NCBI GenBank assembly: GCA_964247055.1
Contig: OZ176052.1
Span: forward strand, 10,354,001-10,418,000
Reading direction: 5' to 3'
Source of the DNA: Paragordius varius
Lineage: Eukaryota > Nematomorpha
DNA length: 64,000 nt
A model generated the notes under the pieces. That model saw nothing but the letters and a program-made list of their open reading frames with translations, was not told the DNA's origin and searched no databases. Positions 25,524-37,289 of this stretch are shown here, piece after piece. Each line of letters begins with the position of its first letter. The stretch's first letter is position 1. A program made the translations under genes and the position numbers.

Positions 25524-26742
25524 TAGAGTAACCAGATGTCCCGCTTTTGGCGGGATAGTCCTGATTTCTCAAAACTTGTCCCACGCGTTTTTAAAAAGTC
25601 CCGACTTTTGGAATCCAGTTAAATTTTAAAGTAAAATCATTGTTTTGCACTCGTGTTCGTAGCGGAAGTTAAATATCAGAACATACTTGAATATTGTAAA
25701 ACGCGTTGGTTAGCACTTCTCAGCTATCGAAAAAATTTGGAAAATGTATGATCCCTTTAAATCCTACTTTCTACCACAAGACAAATGTCCTAAAATTTAA
25801 GTAATTAGACAAAATCAAGCTGCTTTTTTCAAAACATCATTAAACTTTTTGGTGATAAAATCAAATTATATAATTTAAAATAGCAATGTCAAGGAGGTTG
25901 GTACATAATTTTTTACCGTTTACTATTCGCAATGATATAAATGAGCTCGAAAAGCAAGGTGCAATAAATTGTCAGGATATCATGAACCATATAAAAGGTT
26001 TTTTATATTAACTGCAAAGATTATTTAGAAGACTGTACGGTACAGTTTTATGATATTGATTTTCGTTGGATTACATTAAAACCAATTGGTACGATGTTCG
26101 AAAACCATTTGATAATATTACTAAAAAATCTTGAATATAATTTCTGAAAATGATTTATTTAATGAAGTGTCATTTAAAAAATATATTGATAAGGAAAAGC
26201 TCTAATATTGGGCAAAAAATAATAATAGAGAACAATGATTGAAATATTACATCATTTTGTTACAAACTACGTTCCTTGCAATAATGTTTTGAAAATTGTG
26301 GAATTTGCACTATCTTTGCCTGGAACTAACGCTGAGACTGAAAGCGTTTATTCTACAGTAAATTAAGTGTGGACATCAGAAAAACTAAATTAAATATTGA
26401 AACTCCAAAAGCCATTTTATGTGTCAAATATTATTTAACTGATTCTTTTGAAGAATTTTATAATATTTTAAAAATGATAACAACCTGCTCAAATGAATTC
26501 AATCAAATAATAATCAAGAAATAACTATATGATATATTTTTTATACATATAAATTGTACTTTTTGCTCAAACGAAATCACTAAATAAATAATGCATTAAG
26601 GAATAAAATATAATACATTTTTTTTCTTATAAATTTTAATTTAAGAATAAAAAAGATTACGATTTTACTTTTGTAATGAGATATAAACACTCCTTCTCTT
26701 CAGAGTTGTCCCACTTTGTTCATTTTAAATTCTAGTCACCTA
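25524..26742 (+). mobile_element. Truncated hAT-superfamily DNA transposon (module 2 copy)
   Basis: Duplicate of the remnant at 12,377-13,591, with the same TAGAGTAACCAG start and TAGTCACCTA end. It has extra breaks in the transposase blocks: the frame around TRWLA is lost here but open in module 1. The C-terminal LPGTNAETES block is at about 26,310-26,350. Its decay proceeded independently after duplication. Confidence 0.7.
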
Positions 26743-26809
26743 ATTATCATTCAAGGCTTTCAGGATATCGAAATGATATATGCCGTACACTGGAAAAAAT
26801 GTTTTAATT

Positions 26810-28140
26810 TATTTTCTATTAGCCAAAATCGGAAAATCCCATTATGGCACATTAATTCAAATAAAAATATATAAAGGAACTCGCGTCCACTAAATTTTGT
26901 TTGTTAATACTAACTCAATTAAAGATATTACATTATTTAAGGGTCTTTAAAGGACCTATATGAATTGAAGATTAAAAATCGCATTTGTACCAAATTAATC
27001 CTGCTATTATGCGGTTAAAGACTTCATTTTTAATGATCATATATTTAATAATGCATATGACCCAATATATTGTGAAATAATAATTTAGGGCTAATATAGA
27101 AAAGAAATTTTTGACAACAAGTAATATAAGCAAGTTATTTACCCTAGTGGTAAGTGCACCATAGCAGAATGTAAAAAATATCATAAACTACTTAAAAAAG
27201 CAAAATAATATTTTTTAAAAAAATTAATTTTTAGTTGTGGGCTTCGAAAGTCCCTTTGCTCTTCTAAAATAGGCTAGTTTTCAAATAAAAACAAAAGTGC
27301 CGAGATTGGCGATACAAATATTAAATATATGCTGAATTTTGATATCAAAGTAAATCCATACTTTTTTCAAAAATTTGCAAAATTTTGTTGAAGCGTATTT
27401 CAAACTATTTTGAAGCATTATGGAAACAGTATAAAAAAATTTAAGTCATTATAAAAACACTTTTTCTTCATAATTCGATGATGCCGAACATTTCTATCAC
27501 CTCATTTCAAAAATTAGTTCGTCATCAAGATTATTATAAGACAAATTTGTTTTTTACAAATATTCATTTAAAATTAAATAAACCTTTGAATTATAATTTT
27601 GAAGCTATAGAAATGTTCAGCATCATAATCAAAAAAGTGTTTTTATAATGTCTTAAAGCGTTTTACCGTTTCTATCATGCCTCAAAATAGCTTAAAGTAG
27701 CTTCAACAAAATTTAGTAAATATTTAATGTTTGAACAAATATGGATGAGATATTTTTATTGTTATCAAAATTCAGCATATATTTAAAATTTTTATGGGGC
27801 AATCTTGGTATTTTTGTTTTTATTTCAAAAGAACTAGCCTATTTTAGAAAAGCGACAAAATTTAAGACTTTCCCATATCTAAAAATTAACGTAGTTTATG
27901 ATATTTTTTAGTGATATTTTTTAAAATAAAGCATTTAGCTTTCATCGAAAAAATATTAGTTGAGAAAAGTACGCAAATTTTTACATTTACTAATATGGAG
28001 CACTTACCACAAAAGTTTGCTTATATCACTTATAAAACTAAAACCAAAAGCACCCTGATAATTTTGATACATTTTCCTATCAGATAAATTATATATTTCA
28101 TCAGGTTATTTTTTATACCCCCCGATTTTGCACGTAAGGT
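26810..28140. repeat. Long palindromic (hairpin) repeat
   Basis: Two inverted arms meet near 27,560. The left arm holds TTGTTGAAGCGTATTTCAAA (about 27,381) and GCATTATGGAAACAGTATAA (about 27,414); the right arm holds their reverse complements (about 27,660-27,715). The GTGGTAAGTGCACCAT block near 27,150 is mirrored near 27,997. It encodes nothing recognisable. Diverged copies or single arms occur at about 230-420, 13,592-14,647, 31,481-32,700, 41,930-42,330, 45,820-46,330 and 46,861-48,060. Family unknown to me; a foldback or non-autonomous DNA element is likely. Confidence 0.6.
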
Positions 28141-28343
28141 ATATATTATGAATATTTTTTCTATACATTTTGATGAAGAATAAAAACTAACAGCACATTC
28201 GATTTAGGAAGTATTTATGCCCAAAAACGGGATCATTAATCAAAATGGCGCCAAAATGACCCAGTTTTTGGGTAGAAAAATTTCCTAAATCTAAATCTAA
28301 AATTTAATGTTTGTACTGCATCCATTTTAGAAAAGGTATTTAT

Positions 28344-28634
28344 AATATATACCGTTTACACTCAAATTCACCCTTGAACAATTCAAATTCACCCTAAAAT
28401 AAATTATGTGTTTTTTTAAGATTAAAATTACTTATATTATATTTTTAAAAAATAATATTTTAAAATTAAAATAATGGAAAAAATAATAAACAAAGCGATA
28501 AAGATAAATTTTATATAAATAATAAATTATCTTAGGCCCAAAACACATAATTTAGTTTTAGGGTGAATTTGAATTTTTCAAGGGTGAATTTGAATTGTTC
28601 GAGGGTGAATTTGAATTGTAAATGGTATATATTG
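28344..28634. repeat. Foldback element A with 21-bp subterminal repeats
   Basis: The inverted arms are at about 28,344-28,412 and 28,540-28,632. Each starts with TATATACC(G/A)TTTACA and contains one to three units of a 21-bp repeat with core CCTTGAACAATTCAAATT, followed by an ACATAATTTA block. The middle (about 28,413-28,539) is AT-rich and non-coding. The right arm has one more repeat unit than the left. It appears to have inserted into the palindromic repeat family, whose sequence resumes after it. Confidence 0.7.
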
Positions 28635-28639
28635 GAGGT

Positions 28640-29950
28640 TTTGTAAAAATTATTGAAAATTTCTCTATAAGACTAAAATCATTAATTAATAGACGATATC
28701 TTGAGTACACTTTCAAATTTTAGCTTTAAATCTTGTAAGTCTTTTAAGGACCCTTAAAAAAATTTGAAATCATTGTCGTTGATATATGCCTTTATGATTA
28801 TTATATATTAACAAAAATATTGTATATAATTTTTTTCGGTCTAATGTGCATTAAAAATGCGATTTTTCCATTTTCCTGCAGAAGTTTGAGTCAATTTTCT
28901 CTAAAAAAGTATTTTAATATGCGATAAAAGTATATGCACTCCCATAAATTACTTCCGCTATGATAAAAAAATACTTTTATATAGGTATACAAATAATATA
29001 ATGTAAATCTATTAAACCTATTGTTTTTATGGTTTAGTTGTGAAATGATTGATTTTAAGAAAAACTTATAGGTTTGGATCTTGAAATCCCGATTGAAATT
29101 TAGCCCAAAAACCATTTTTAGTTTGTTTTTAATGGATTAAAAGTCCTATACAAAAATACCTAAAATAAATAATATTTAATGTCTATTCATGCAATAGCAA
29201 CAAATAAAACTGAACTGACCGTTTATATGCAAATATAATTTTTACATTAGAAAACGCGATTTCTCAATTTCGTCAAAAATCTTTTGCATCTTAGTTTTAG
29301 CCCAAGTTTTGAGAATGATACTAGGGTAAAGAAAATTTTATTTTGAATTTTGGACACTTCTTATGGATATATACAGAGCATATCTGGGTGCAAATAACCT
29401 ATCTAAACAATTCCGTCAAACTAAAAAAAATAACTTGGTTCAAACAATGTCACTAAGATCTATTACAGTTTGATATAAATAGGAGAGAGTGTAGTTGGTT
29501 TATATAACAAAGTAACTGAAATCCGTGAATCATTATTACGGAGATAATTTATGAATGAATGCAAACCAAGCCCCGAATAACTAATTTTTCATATATTAAA
29601 ATCAGGTGTAAAACGGCTAAATTTTTTTAAATGTAACTAATAATTGTATTCTTTTAATGATATCATTAAGGCTTCAAATATAAATTTTTAATACGTTAAA
29701 AAATGGGTTACAAAATGATTTTACAAGCATGATGTCTTAATTTAAATCATGCGTATCTCACATATTTTCTTTAATATGTTTTCGGTTTTAAATAGGTGTA
29801 GTCAAAAGTTATTACCGTAACTAAGAAAGCACGCCAAAAGTACGAACAAGATTGATTGAGACCCCATTTTCTTCATCTGACATTGAACGACAGACACCAA
29901 GTTGAGCTAGCCAAAAACTAGCGTCTTCCAGGATCATGCCGAATTTTATG
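28640..29950. other. AT-rich sequence, partly palindromic-family repeat
   Basis: The first 250 bp (CTAATGTGC, GCGATTTTTCCATTTTCCTG) resembles the outer part of the palindromic repeat family and 33,362-33,570. The remainder shows no gene or recognisable element. Confidence 0.35.
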
Positions 29951-29954
29951 CCTA

Positions 29955-31010
29955 AAAAGAAACATTTGTGGCACGCATTTCTACCTGAAAAAATAGGCTC
30001 TTGAAAGCTATCTTGGCAAAACATATAGTTAATTGGCTCCATCGATTATATGTTATGCGTGGTTCGAAATATTAAAAGTTGAGATAATATGTGATAGATT
30101 GTGGAGTCTCTGAAAACACACAAATGCAAAGACGCTAAAATAGTATATTGGTTGATGACTCGACTTCAAATCTGCCAACAATTGGCAAAATGAATACACA
30201 AATCACAAAAAACGATCAGTAGATGTCTACAGGCCTGAAAAACAGCAATAAACCCAGTAAATGGGTCCCGCATATTTGAAATGACGCAAAGGGATAAGTA
30301 AAATTCTGCTTCAACGTCACAAAAGAAAATCATTTCCGCATCGAATTGTGACGGGTGATGAGAAGTGACTTTATTTTGTAAATCTAAAGTTGAAAAAATT
30401 GGTACACCTTGCCAAGCCGATCCATCAACACCAAGGCCAAATCGATTTGCAAAAAGACCATGCGCTGTGTCTGGTGAGAGAGCGTTATAGTGCATTATGA
30501 ACTTTTAAAGTCCCTGAAATTGTTAATACACAACACTATCGCTAAATACCTAATTAAAACCATGCATTAGTCGGAAAATTGGAATGAGCCAGAAAACATT
30601 ATAAAAACGATTTTTTTACATGACAATGCTTCGTCTCAACCCAGCAAAACTAGTGAAAGACACCTTATAATTGTCCGAAGGGGTCCCTCCGCATCCACTG
30701 TACTCTTGAACTGGCGGCGTCTGATTATTACCTCTTAGACCCACTCGCAGAGCAGCGCCTCAATTTCGGAGATGTCAGAAAATAACTTGACGAATGGTTT
30801 GCCGCAAGATATAATCGGTTTTACTGAGATGGCATACATATATTACCTGCCAGAGGGGCGGAATGTGCAGAAGCTAATGGACATAATTTTGAATAAAATA
30901 TATGTTACTTCAAAATTGCTTGTTACCAAAAAACCGGCAAAAACTAATGCCTACACCTGGTATGTATATTGTCTGATAATCAAATTTTAGCAAAAACAAC
31001 CATCACAATA
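29955..31010 (+). mobile_element. Degenerate mariner-type (Tc1/mariner) DNA transposon
   Basis: Plus-strand translation in shifting frames gives ordered blocks of a mariner transposase: KKHLWHAF near 29,957, CQQLAK near 30,172, RIVTGDEK at 30,342-30,365 (followed by TGA where Trp is usual), HDNA at 30,619-30,630, ASDYYLL near 30,717 and LDEWFAARYNRFY then GIHILPAR further on. The second and third catalytic Asp sites are about 34 codons apart, as expected for DD34D mariner. Several frameshifts and stops make it inactive. Terminal inverted repeats were not found, so the limits are approximate. Long minus-strand open frames here are antisense to it. Confidence 0.75.
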
Positions 31011-31480
31011 ATCGAACGCGGACAACCCAAAAAGCATTCCGCTCATTATAGATCCTTAGCCCCTAAGTTGTATTTTATGCTTTTACAATAGCCTTCTTAT
31101 TTATTAATTACATTACTAGTTTTTTAATTAAAAAATACTGCTTTTTCATCATGGAAAATAGGGATTTTGATAATTTTTGTCTATTTATTATTAAAAGTAA
31201 TATATGCATTGTTTCGACTGTTTTTAGATCAAACTTTGGGATTTTTTAGTAAATTATATTTCAGCCGGAAGGGGAATATAGGAATCATTTTTGATTTCAA
31301 CCGGATTAAAAACGTTTTTTTGACCAGTTGTGTTTTTTTAATATTAATTACAAAACTGATTATATGGAAACAACCAGTGTAAAAGCTAAATACATCAATC
31401 TTAGAATTACTTTAACTCCTTATTACCTTTGGGCCATTTTTTTACATAGAGTAGTTCGAATTTAAATATCTTGTACACAA
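31011..31480. other. AT-rich intergenic sequence
   Basis: No gene or repeat recognised. A 71-codon open frame near 31,167 has low-complexity AT-driven composition and no family resemblance. Confidence 0.4.
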
Positions 31481-32700
31481 GGCACATAAAAAGACACATG
31501 ATGAAATATATATTCCGGTAGATGAATGCATCAGGATTTTCAAAGTGATTTCGGTATGGGCACGAGTGATTTATGCACTTTAGTAGTAATTGCTCTATGT
31601 CAAAAATTGCAAATGTTGGGCTGTTTGCAAAACAAAAATTTTTTGATGAAAATTTTGGGCTTCATTCTGAAAATTCTCCATATATAAAAGGCAAAACAAT
31701 ATGTTTAGAAGATTTTTAATTTTATATGTAAAAAAGTTTAAATATTTGGCCCTCTCTAAAATGGGCTAGTTTCCTTGATAAACCAATATTTTGCGATATT
31801 AATTATTAATATATGGTAATTATGGCATCAATTGCATACTTTTTAATAAATTTTGATGAGCCGTGCTTTTAATATTTTTAAGCATGAAAACGGTATAAAA
31901 ACAATATAAATTTTTTCAAAATTTTATACTTTAAACATTTCTATCACCTCAGAATTTTGAATAAAACATTTTTCGACTACTAATTTAAGCTGATTTTTTA
32001 TGAAAACATATTACATTGTGCTGAAAAAATAAATGGGTCTCCAATCTACATTTTTTTAATCATATATCATTCGATAAAAATCTTTATATTAATAAATATT
32101 CTAAATAAATGCGGAGGTTAATAAGCTATTTTAATTTATTTTCCATTAGCCAAAATCAAAAATCGCATTTTTGTCGCTCGAAAAAATTTCATACAATAAA
32201 AAAGGCGTCAACAAAATTTTATTTGTTAATATACATCTAAAGGAATCCTAAATGCAAAATACTAAAGATTACGTTTCAGAGGGCCTTCGAAAGACTTATA
32301 GAAATAAATATGCCCGAAAGTTGTGGTTGAGCATTTATGTTATATTATTGAGCATTAAAACTTCTCAAACAAAAAATATGAGTCGATAGATCTTTTTTTC
32401 CTTCGAATTGTAGAGGAAAAGAATTTATATAGATATTGGATGTTTTGTAAAAATTATGCGCTATTTCAGCTTCGGTGCAAATTGTCAAAATATCCTTTTT
32501 TATAGGAGCCATAAATTATTCTTTGAACTCGATATGGTTAAAATATAAAGATATAGTTAATATATGATAGTTAAAATAATAATTAAGATTTACCGCATTC
32601 AAGTTATTTGATTCGAATTTGACACCAAAGTGCGATTTTTTTTAATTATCGTAAATTAAGGAAAAACTGAAAAATTGTAAATCGATAATATTTAACTTTA
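31481..32700. repeat. Diverged copy of the palindromic repeat family
   Basis: Shares scattered landmarks with 26,810-28,140: AATGGGCTAGTTTCC near 31,760, AAACGGTATAAAAAC near 31,889, TTTCTATCACCTCAGAATTT near 31,939 and AAAATCGCATTTTTG near 32,158. It is strongly diverged and interrupted on the right by foldback element B. Confidence 0.45.
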
Positions 32701-32709
32701 GGAATATTA

Positions 32710-33361
32710 GGGTATATACCATTTGCTCTTTAAGAGTGTCCTTGAACACTTCAAGTTGGTCCTTGAACAGTTCAAGTTGGTCCTTGAACAATTCAAGTTG
32801 GTCCTTGAACGTTTCAAGTTGGTCTTTAAAATTTTTAGATTTTGATTTAATTATAATATTTGCATTTTTTATTTTATTACTTTCTAACCTAATTATCTTT
32901 ATTTAATATATATTTATTCATTTAAAAATTAAAATATTTATTCGAAAACCACTTTTTTACTCAATAATTTTTTCCAATTTAACAAAATTATTAACTTTTA
33001 AATGTTTTCAATAAAAAATTGTAAATAATAACCCAGAAAACTTATATATTTTTTAATTAGGTCTTAAAATCTTATATATATATATATATCCAAAATAATT
33101 TTAAGAAATTATTAAGGGTATACGGTTTCTCAATGATTTAAAGTTGATATTTTATGTTAAATAATAGAAAATAGGTTAAAAACGATAAAATAGATGAATA
33201 ATTTACGATTTGATTGATAAAAGTTAAAAATAAAACAAAAAAGTCAAAGGACCAACGTAAAATGTTCAAGGACAACTTGAAGTGTTCAAGGACCAACTTG
33301 AAATTTTCAAGGACCAACTTGAAGTGTTAAAGGACACTCTTGAAGTGCAAATGGTATATTT
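32710..33361. repeat. Foldback element B with 21-bp subterminal repeats
   Basis: The inverted arms are at about 32,712-32,828 and 33,241-33,360. They start with TATATACCATTTGC and end with its complement GCAAATGGTATAT. Inside each arm are four to five tandem units of 21 bp of the type GGTCCTTGAACAGTTCAAGTT, each unit itself palindromic (TTGAA-N3-TTCAA). The centre, about 410 bp, is AT-rich. The end sequence and repeat core are shared with element A although the units differ in detail. Confidence 0.7.
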
Positions 33362-33654
33362 TAATAAATAAATTTTGTAAACGTGTTTTTCCCTATTGTA
33401 TATAATTTAATGAGTTCTACTGTGCGATAAAAATACGATTTTTCAATTTTGGCTAATAAAAGAATATTTTAAATGACCTTTTTCTAGCGCGTTAACAGCA
33501 ATCTTCGATATTCATTTTCCTGAAGCTTTTAGTTATCGAATGATATATGATTAATAAATGTAGGGTGCTGTACACCGAGTTATAATTAATTTAAATTTTT
33601 GATATGTAGTTGATATGACACAACATTGCACGATTGTCTTTTTATCTTACATCA
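33362..33654. other. Palindromic-family fragment right of foldback B
   Basis: Resembles 28,640-28,880 (TATTGTATATAATTT, GCGATAAAAATACGATTTTTC), consistent with foldback B splitting a family copy. Confidence 0.35.
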
Positions 33655-34683
33655 TATTATTACACTGTGCCACAAAATTTGGGGTCAATTTTCTGAATCC
33701 AAATGTATTAATATTTTCTGATTCCTTATGGTATTGTGATCAGAGCAAAAAAATTTTTACCTACCCAGGTCGTTTTCGTTCCATATTTAGCCATATCCAA
33801 AACTTTCTCTTTTGTAAATATTTTTCGCTAGGTCAACAAATAATATGTGGCTTATAATACAAATTATATTATAGACCACCAATTTATCCTCAAAAAAAGG
33901 GGGAACTTAACATTTTTTGACACAAATATTTTTTGCTGCTTTTTATCTAAAAAAAGCTAAATTTTACTCAGCTGCATATAATATATTTTTTATTTCATAT
34001 GATATTTTTAAATATTTCCTACACTTAAATATATTCTATATCAGCTTTTTCATCAAGAATATATTATTATATACCCAAAATGTACAAAAAATATAATTAT
34101 CACCAACATTTTTTATAAAAACGCCGCAGTTTTAATAGGGCCGCACGTATTATACATTTAATTTTAGATTACGAGTCTTTTAAACGATGTGGTGTTTAAA
34201 TCTAAAATGCAACCCAAAGAAAAAGCGGCATAGGTTGCATTGCGAACCTTTTCTCAAAAATTTTTGGGAAATTAAAAAATAACAATTACCTGTAATTAGT
34301 TAATCGACTCTTTCTATAGGATGGGTATGTATGTTATAATACATATGTTATTTAAACATTTATATTCCTTTTTATCCAAAAATATAGATGCCGCATGAAT
34401 CTAAAGCTACATATAGTGAATTCCCATGTGTTTCCCAAAGACACCATCCCAGAAAGAGCCGAAAAGGGACATCAATTTTAAATCTTTCGAAAAAACTTAT
34501 CGAAATAATATAAATTTAATTTGCGATTATATATTTATATATATATATATATATATATGTATATAATAAATAAATTATTATTTTATTTTACTTTCATATA
34601 AAATCAAGATAGATTATCCGTGTCTATTTGACCAAAATATACACTTTCTTTAATATTTACTCTATTAATTGAAGCATTAAATG
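33655..34683. repeat. Left arm of a large inverted duplication
   Basis: Reads as the reverse complement of 35,736-36,965, with high identity over most of its length. Shared blocks include TCTGATTCCTTATGGTATTG, TTTTCGCTAGGTCAACAAA, GGGGGAACTTAACATTTTTT and GGTTGCATTGCGAACCTTTT. The left arm lacks about 120 bp and about 60 bp present in the right arm. No protein is encoded. Confidence 0.75.
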
Positions 34684-34740
34684 AGGATTTGCGTATAATT
34701 CATTATATAATTCTCATTGAAAGAGTTCCGGGGTTTTAAT

Positions 34741-35735
34741 TGAGAAAAAGGCTTTTGACAGGATTCCTAGATAAACTATTTGTTGAAGTCTCCGTCGTAA
34801 AAAGGTCCCAGAAAGTTATATCAAGTTGTTACAAATAATGTACGAATCTCACACCTCCAGGATTAAAACTCCACAAGGTTTACCAGAGCCCTTTTCAATA
34901 AAGCATGGAGTCTACCAAGGTCATCACTTAACCTCTTATTGTTTATAATTTGTATGGACGAGATAGCCAAGGTCGTTAATGTAAGGTCAGGTTTGACTTA
35001 ATGTATGCAGATGACATAATCATCTTGTCTGATTCATTATCTGAGTTGTAGTGAACGGTAAACAGATGGGTCATTTAACTGAATCAATAAGGTCTGAAAG
35101 TAAACAAAGCAAAAACCGAACTTATTACTTTTGGGGGTCCACAACATGAAATGGAAGTTGATGATAGTTGGGTTCTGAAGGGTAAAGAAAGTTGCAAATA
35201 TTTGGGGGCTATGTTAAGTTCGGTTGGATCGTTGACCGATGATATTAATTTTATAATAAAGAGCAGTTGGATAAATAGGAAGATTGATGTTAGAGTGAAA
35301 GGTAAGATATACAGTTCAGTTGTTCAACCCACAATGATGTATAATTTACAGACGTGAAGTGTCAAAAAATCCGAGGAAAGACATTTCAACGTGACTGAAA
35401 TGAAAATGCTTAGAATGATGTGTGGGGTAACAAAAGAGTATAGAATTGAGAATAGATTTATTCGTGGGAGCACAGATGTTAAATCAATAGTGAAAAGAAT
35501 GTCAAAAAATAGGGTACGTTGGTTCGGGCACATTGAAAGGAGAAATTCTAATCATATTGCAAAAATAATAGATAGTCATATAGTTGAAGGAAAACGAGGA
35601 CGTGGGCGGCCTAAATCGAAATGGGTCAGTAAAAAGTGTTAGCAGAAACGAGCTTAATGCAGAAGACGCCATAGATAGAGTACTATGGCCAGACAGGTTA
35701 TATAACAAGACCGCTCTGACGAGTGAAAACATATC
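34741..35735 (+). mobile_element. Broken non-LTR retrotransposon (LINE) fragment, RT and C-terminal region
   Basis: Translation gives EKAFDRIPR near 34,744, VPESYIKLLQIMYESHTSRI near 34,800, the reverse transcriptase signature MYADDIIIL from 35,001, then CKYLGAMLSS...GSLTDDI (35,195-35,260) and MTEMKMLRMMCGVTK with RWFGHIERR and GKRGRGRPKSKW (35,391-35,630). This order is typical of RTE-like endonuclease/reverse transcriptase proteins. The endonuclease domain and most of the N-terminal RT are missing. There are several frameshifts in the first part and a TGA near 35,356 where Trp is usual. It lies exactly between the arms of the inverted duplication. Confidence 0.75.
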
Positions 35736-35854
35736 ATTTAATGCTTCAATTAATTAGAGTAAATATTAAAGAAAGTGTATATTTTGGTAAAAAAAGACAC
35801 GGATAATCTATCTTGATTTTGAATGAAAGTAAAATAAATTAATAATTTATTTAT

Positions 35855-35908
<54 letters not shown>

Positions 35909-36965
35909 CGCAAATTAAATTTATATTATTTCGATAAGTTTTTTCGAAAGATTCAAAATTGATGTCCCTTTTCGGCTCTTTCTGTGATGGCGTCTTCGGG
36001 AAACACAAATTGGGAATTTACTATATGTAGCTTTAGATTCATGCGGCATCCTATATTTTTGGATAAAAAAGAATATAAATGTTTAAATAACATGTGTATT
36101 ATAACATACATACCCATCCTATAGAAAGAGTCGATTAACTAATTACAGGTAATTGTTATTTTTTAATTTCCCAAAAATTTTTGAGAAAAGGTTCGCAATG
36201 CAACCTATGCCGCTTTTTCTTTGGGTTGCATTTTAGATTTAAACACCACATCGTTTAAAAGACTCGTAATTTAAAATTAAATGTATAATACGTGCGGCCC
36301 TATTAAAACTGCGGCGTTATAAAAAATGTGGGTGATAATTATATTTTTTGTACATTTTGGGTATATAATAAAAGCTGATATAGAATATTTAAGTGTAGGA
36401 AATATTTAAAAATATCATATGAAATAAAGAATATATCATATGCAGCTGAGTAAAATTTAGCTTTTTTTAAATAAAAAAACAGCAAAAAAGATGTAAAAAT
36501 TAAATTTATTTTTTAAACTAAAAGTCCATAAAGCTATTACACAATGATATTTATAATTATACAAACATTATTAACATCCAAGAACATAAAATAAAATCGG
36601 TTTTCATTTAATAAGATGCTGAAATATATTTGTGTCAAAAAATGTTAAGTTCCCCCGTTTTTGAGGGTTTTTGCCCCCTGGAACAAAAAGTATTGAATAT
36701 TTTGAGTTATTTTTTTTATTTTAAAGATAAATTGGTGGTCTATTATAAAATTTTTATTATAAGCCACATATTTTTTGTTGACCTAGCGAAAAATATTTAC
36801 AAACGAGAAAATTTAGGATATGGCTAAATATGGAAAAAGTCCCATATCTCGAAAACGACCTGGGTAAGTAAAAATTTTTTTACAAATCTGATCACAATAC
36901 CATAAGGAATCAGAAAATATTAAAAAATCCAGATCCAGAAAATGTTGTGTCACACTGTTATTATT
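35736..36965. repeat. Right arm of a large inverted duplication
   Basis: Inverted counterpart of 33,655-34,683. It begins just after the LINE frame ends (ATTTAATGCTTCAATTAATT) and runs to about 36,965 near GTGACACAACATTTT-type sequence read on the minus strand. An (AT)n tract at 35,868-35,906 has a shorter partner in the left arm. It includes about 120 bp (36,486-36,605) missing from the left arm. Confidence 0.75.
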
Positions 36966-37289
36966 ATATTAATCGCTTTTGGCGTTTAGGTTCGTGCCTC
37001 TTTATTCGTGGAATTCTTATATAAATATTCGTAGAATAAAAGACATATTCTACAATTGTGACGCACATTCATGTTTAAATTATAACTAATAAAATGTATG
37101 TATGTGTTTGTAAAAAAATACAATATCACCACAATTTCAATAAATACACATATTATCTTAATTTTACGTAATTCCCGTATACTATTTAATAATTTAAATT
37201 TTTTTTGTCAGTATCCTGAGCTTACAGAAATGTTCAGAATTATCGAATTATTTGGTTTTTTTCTACCATTTTCACCATGCTCCAAGATA
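36966..37289. other. AT-rich intergenic sequence
   Basis: No gene or repeat recognised. Confidence 0.35.

Noticed and set aside
29821-30495. Two minus-strand open frames of 73 and 109 codons
   Set aside because: They are largely antisense to the mariner transposase remnant, whose plus-strand blocks are in the right order.
32712-32828. A CRISPR-like or regulatory repeat array
   Set aside because: The 21-bp units are directly adjacent, without spacers, and are mirrored at 33,241-33,360, so they are arms of a foldback element in a eukaryotic genome.
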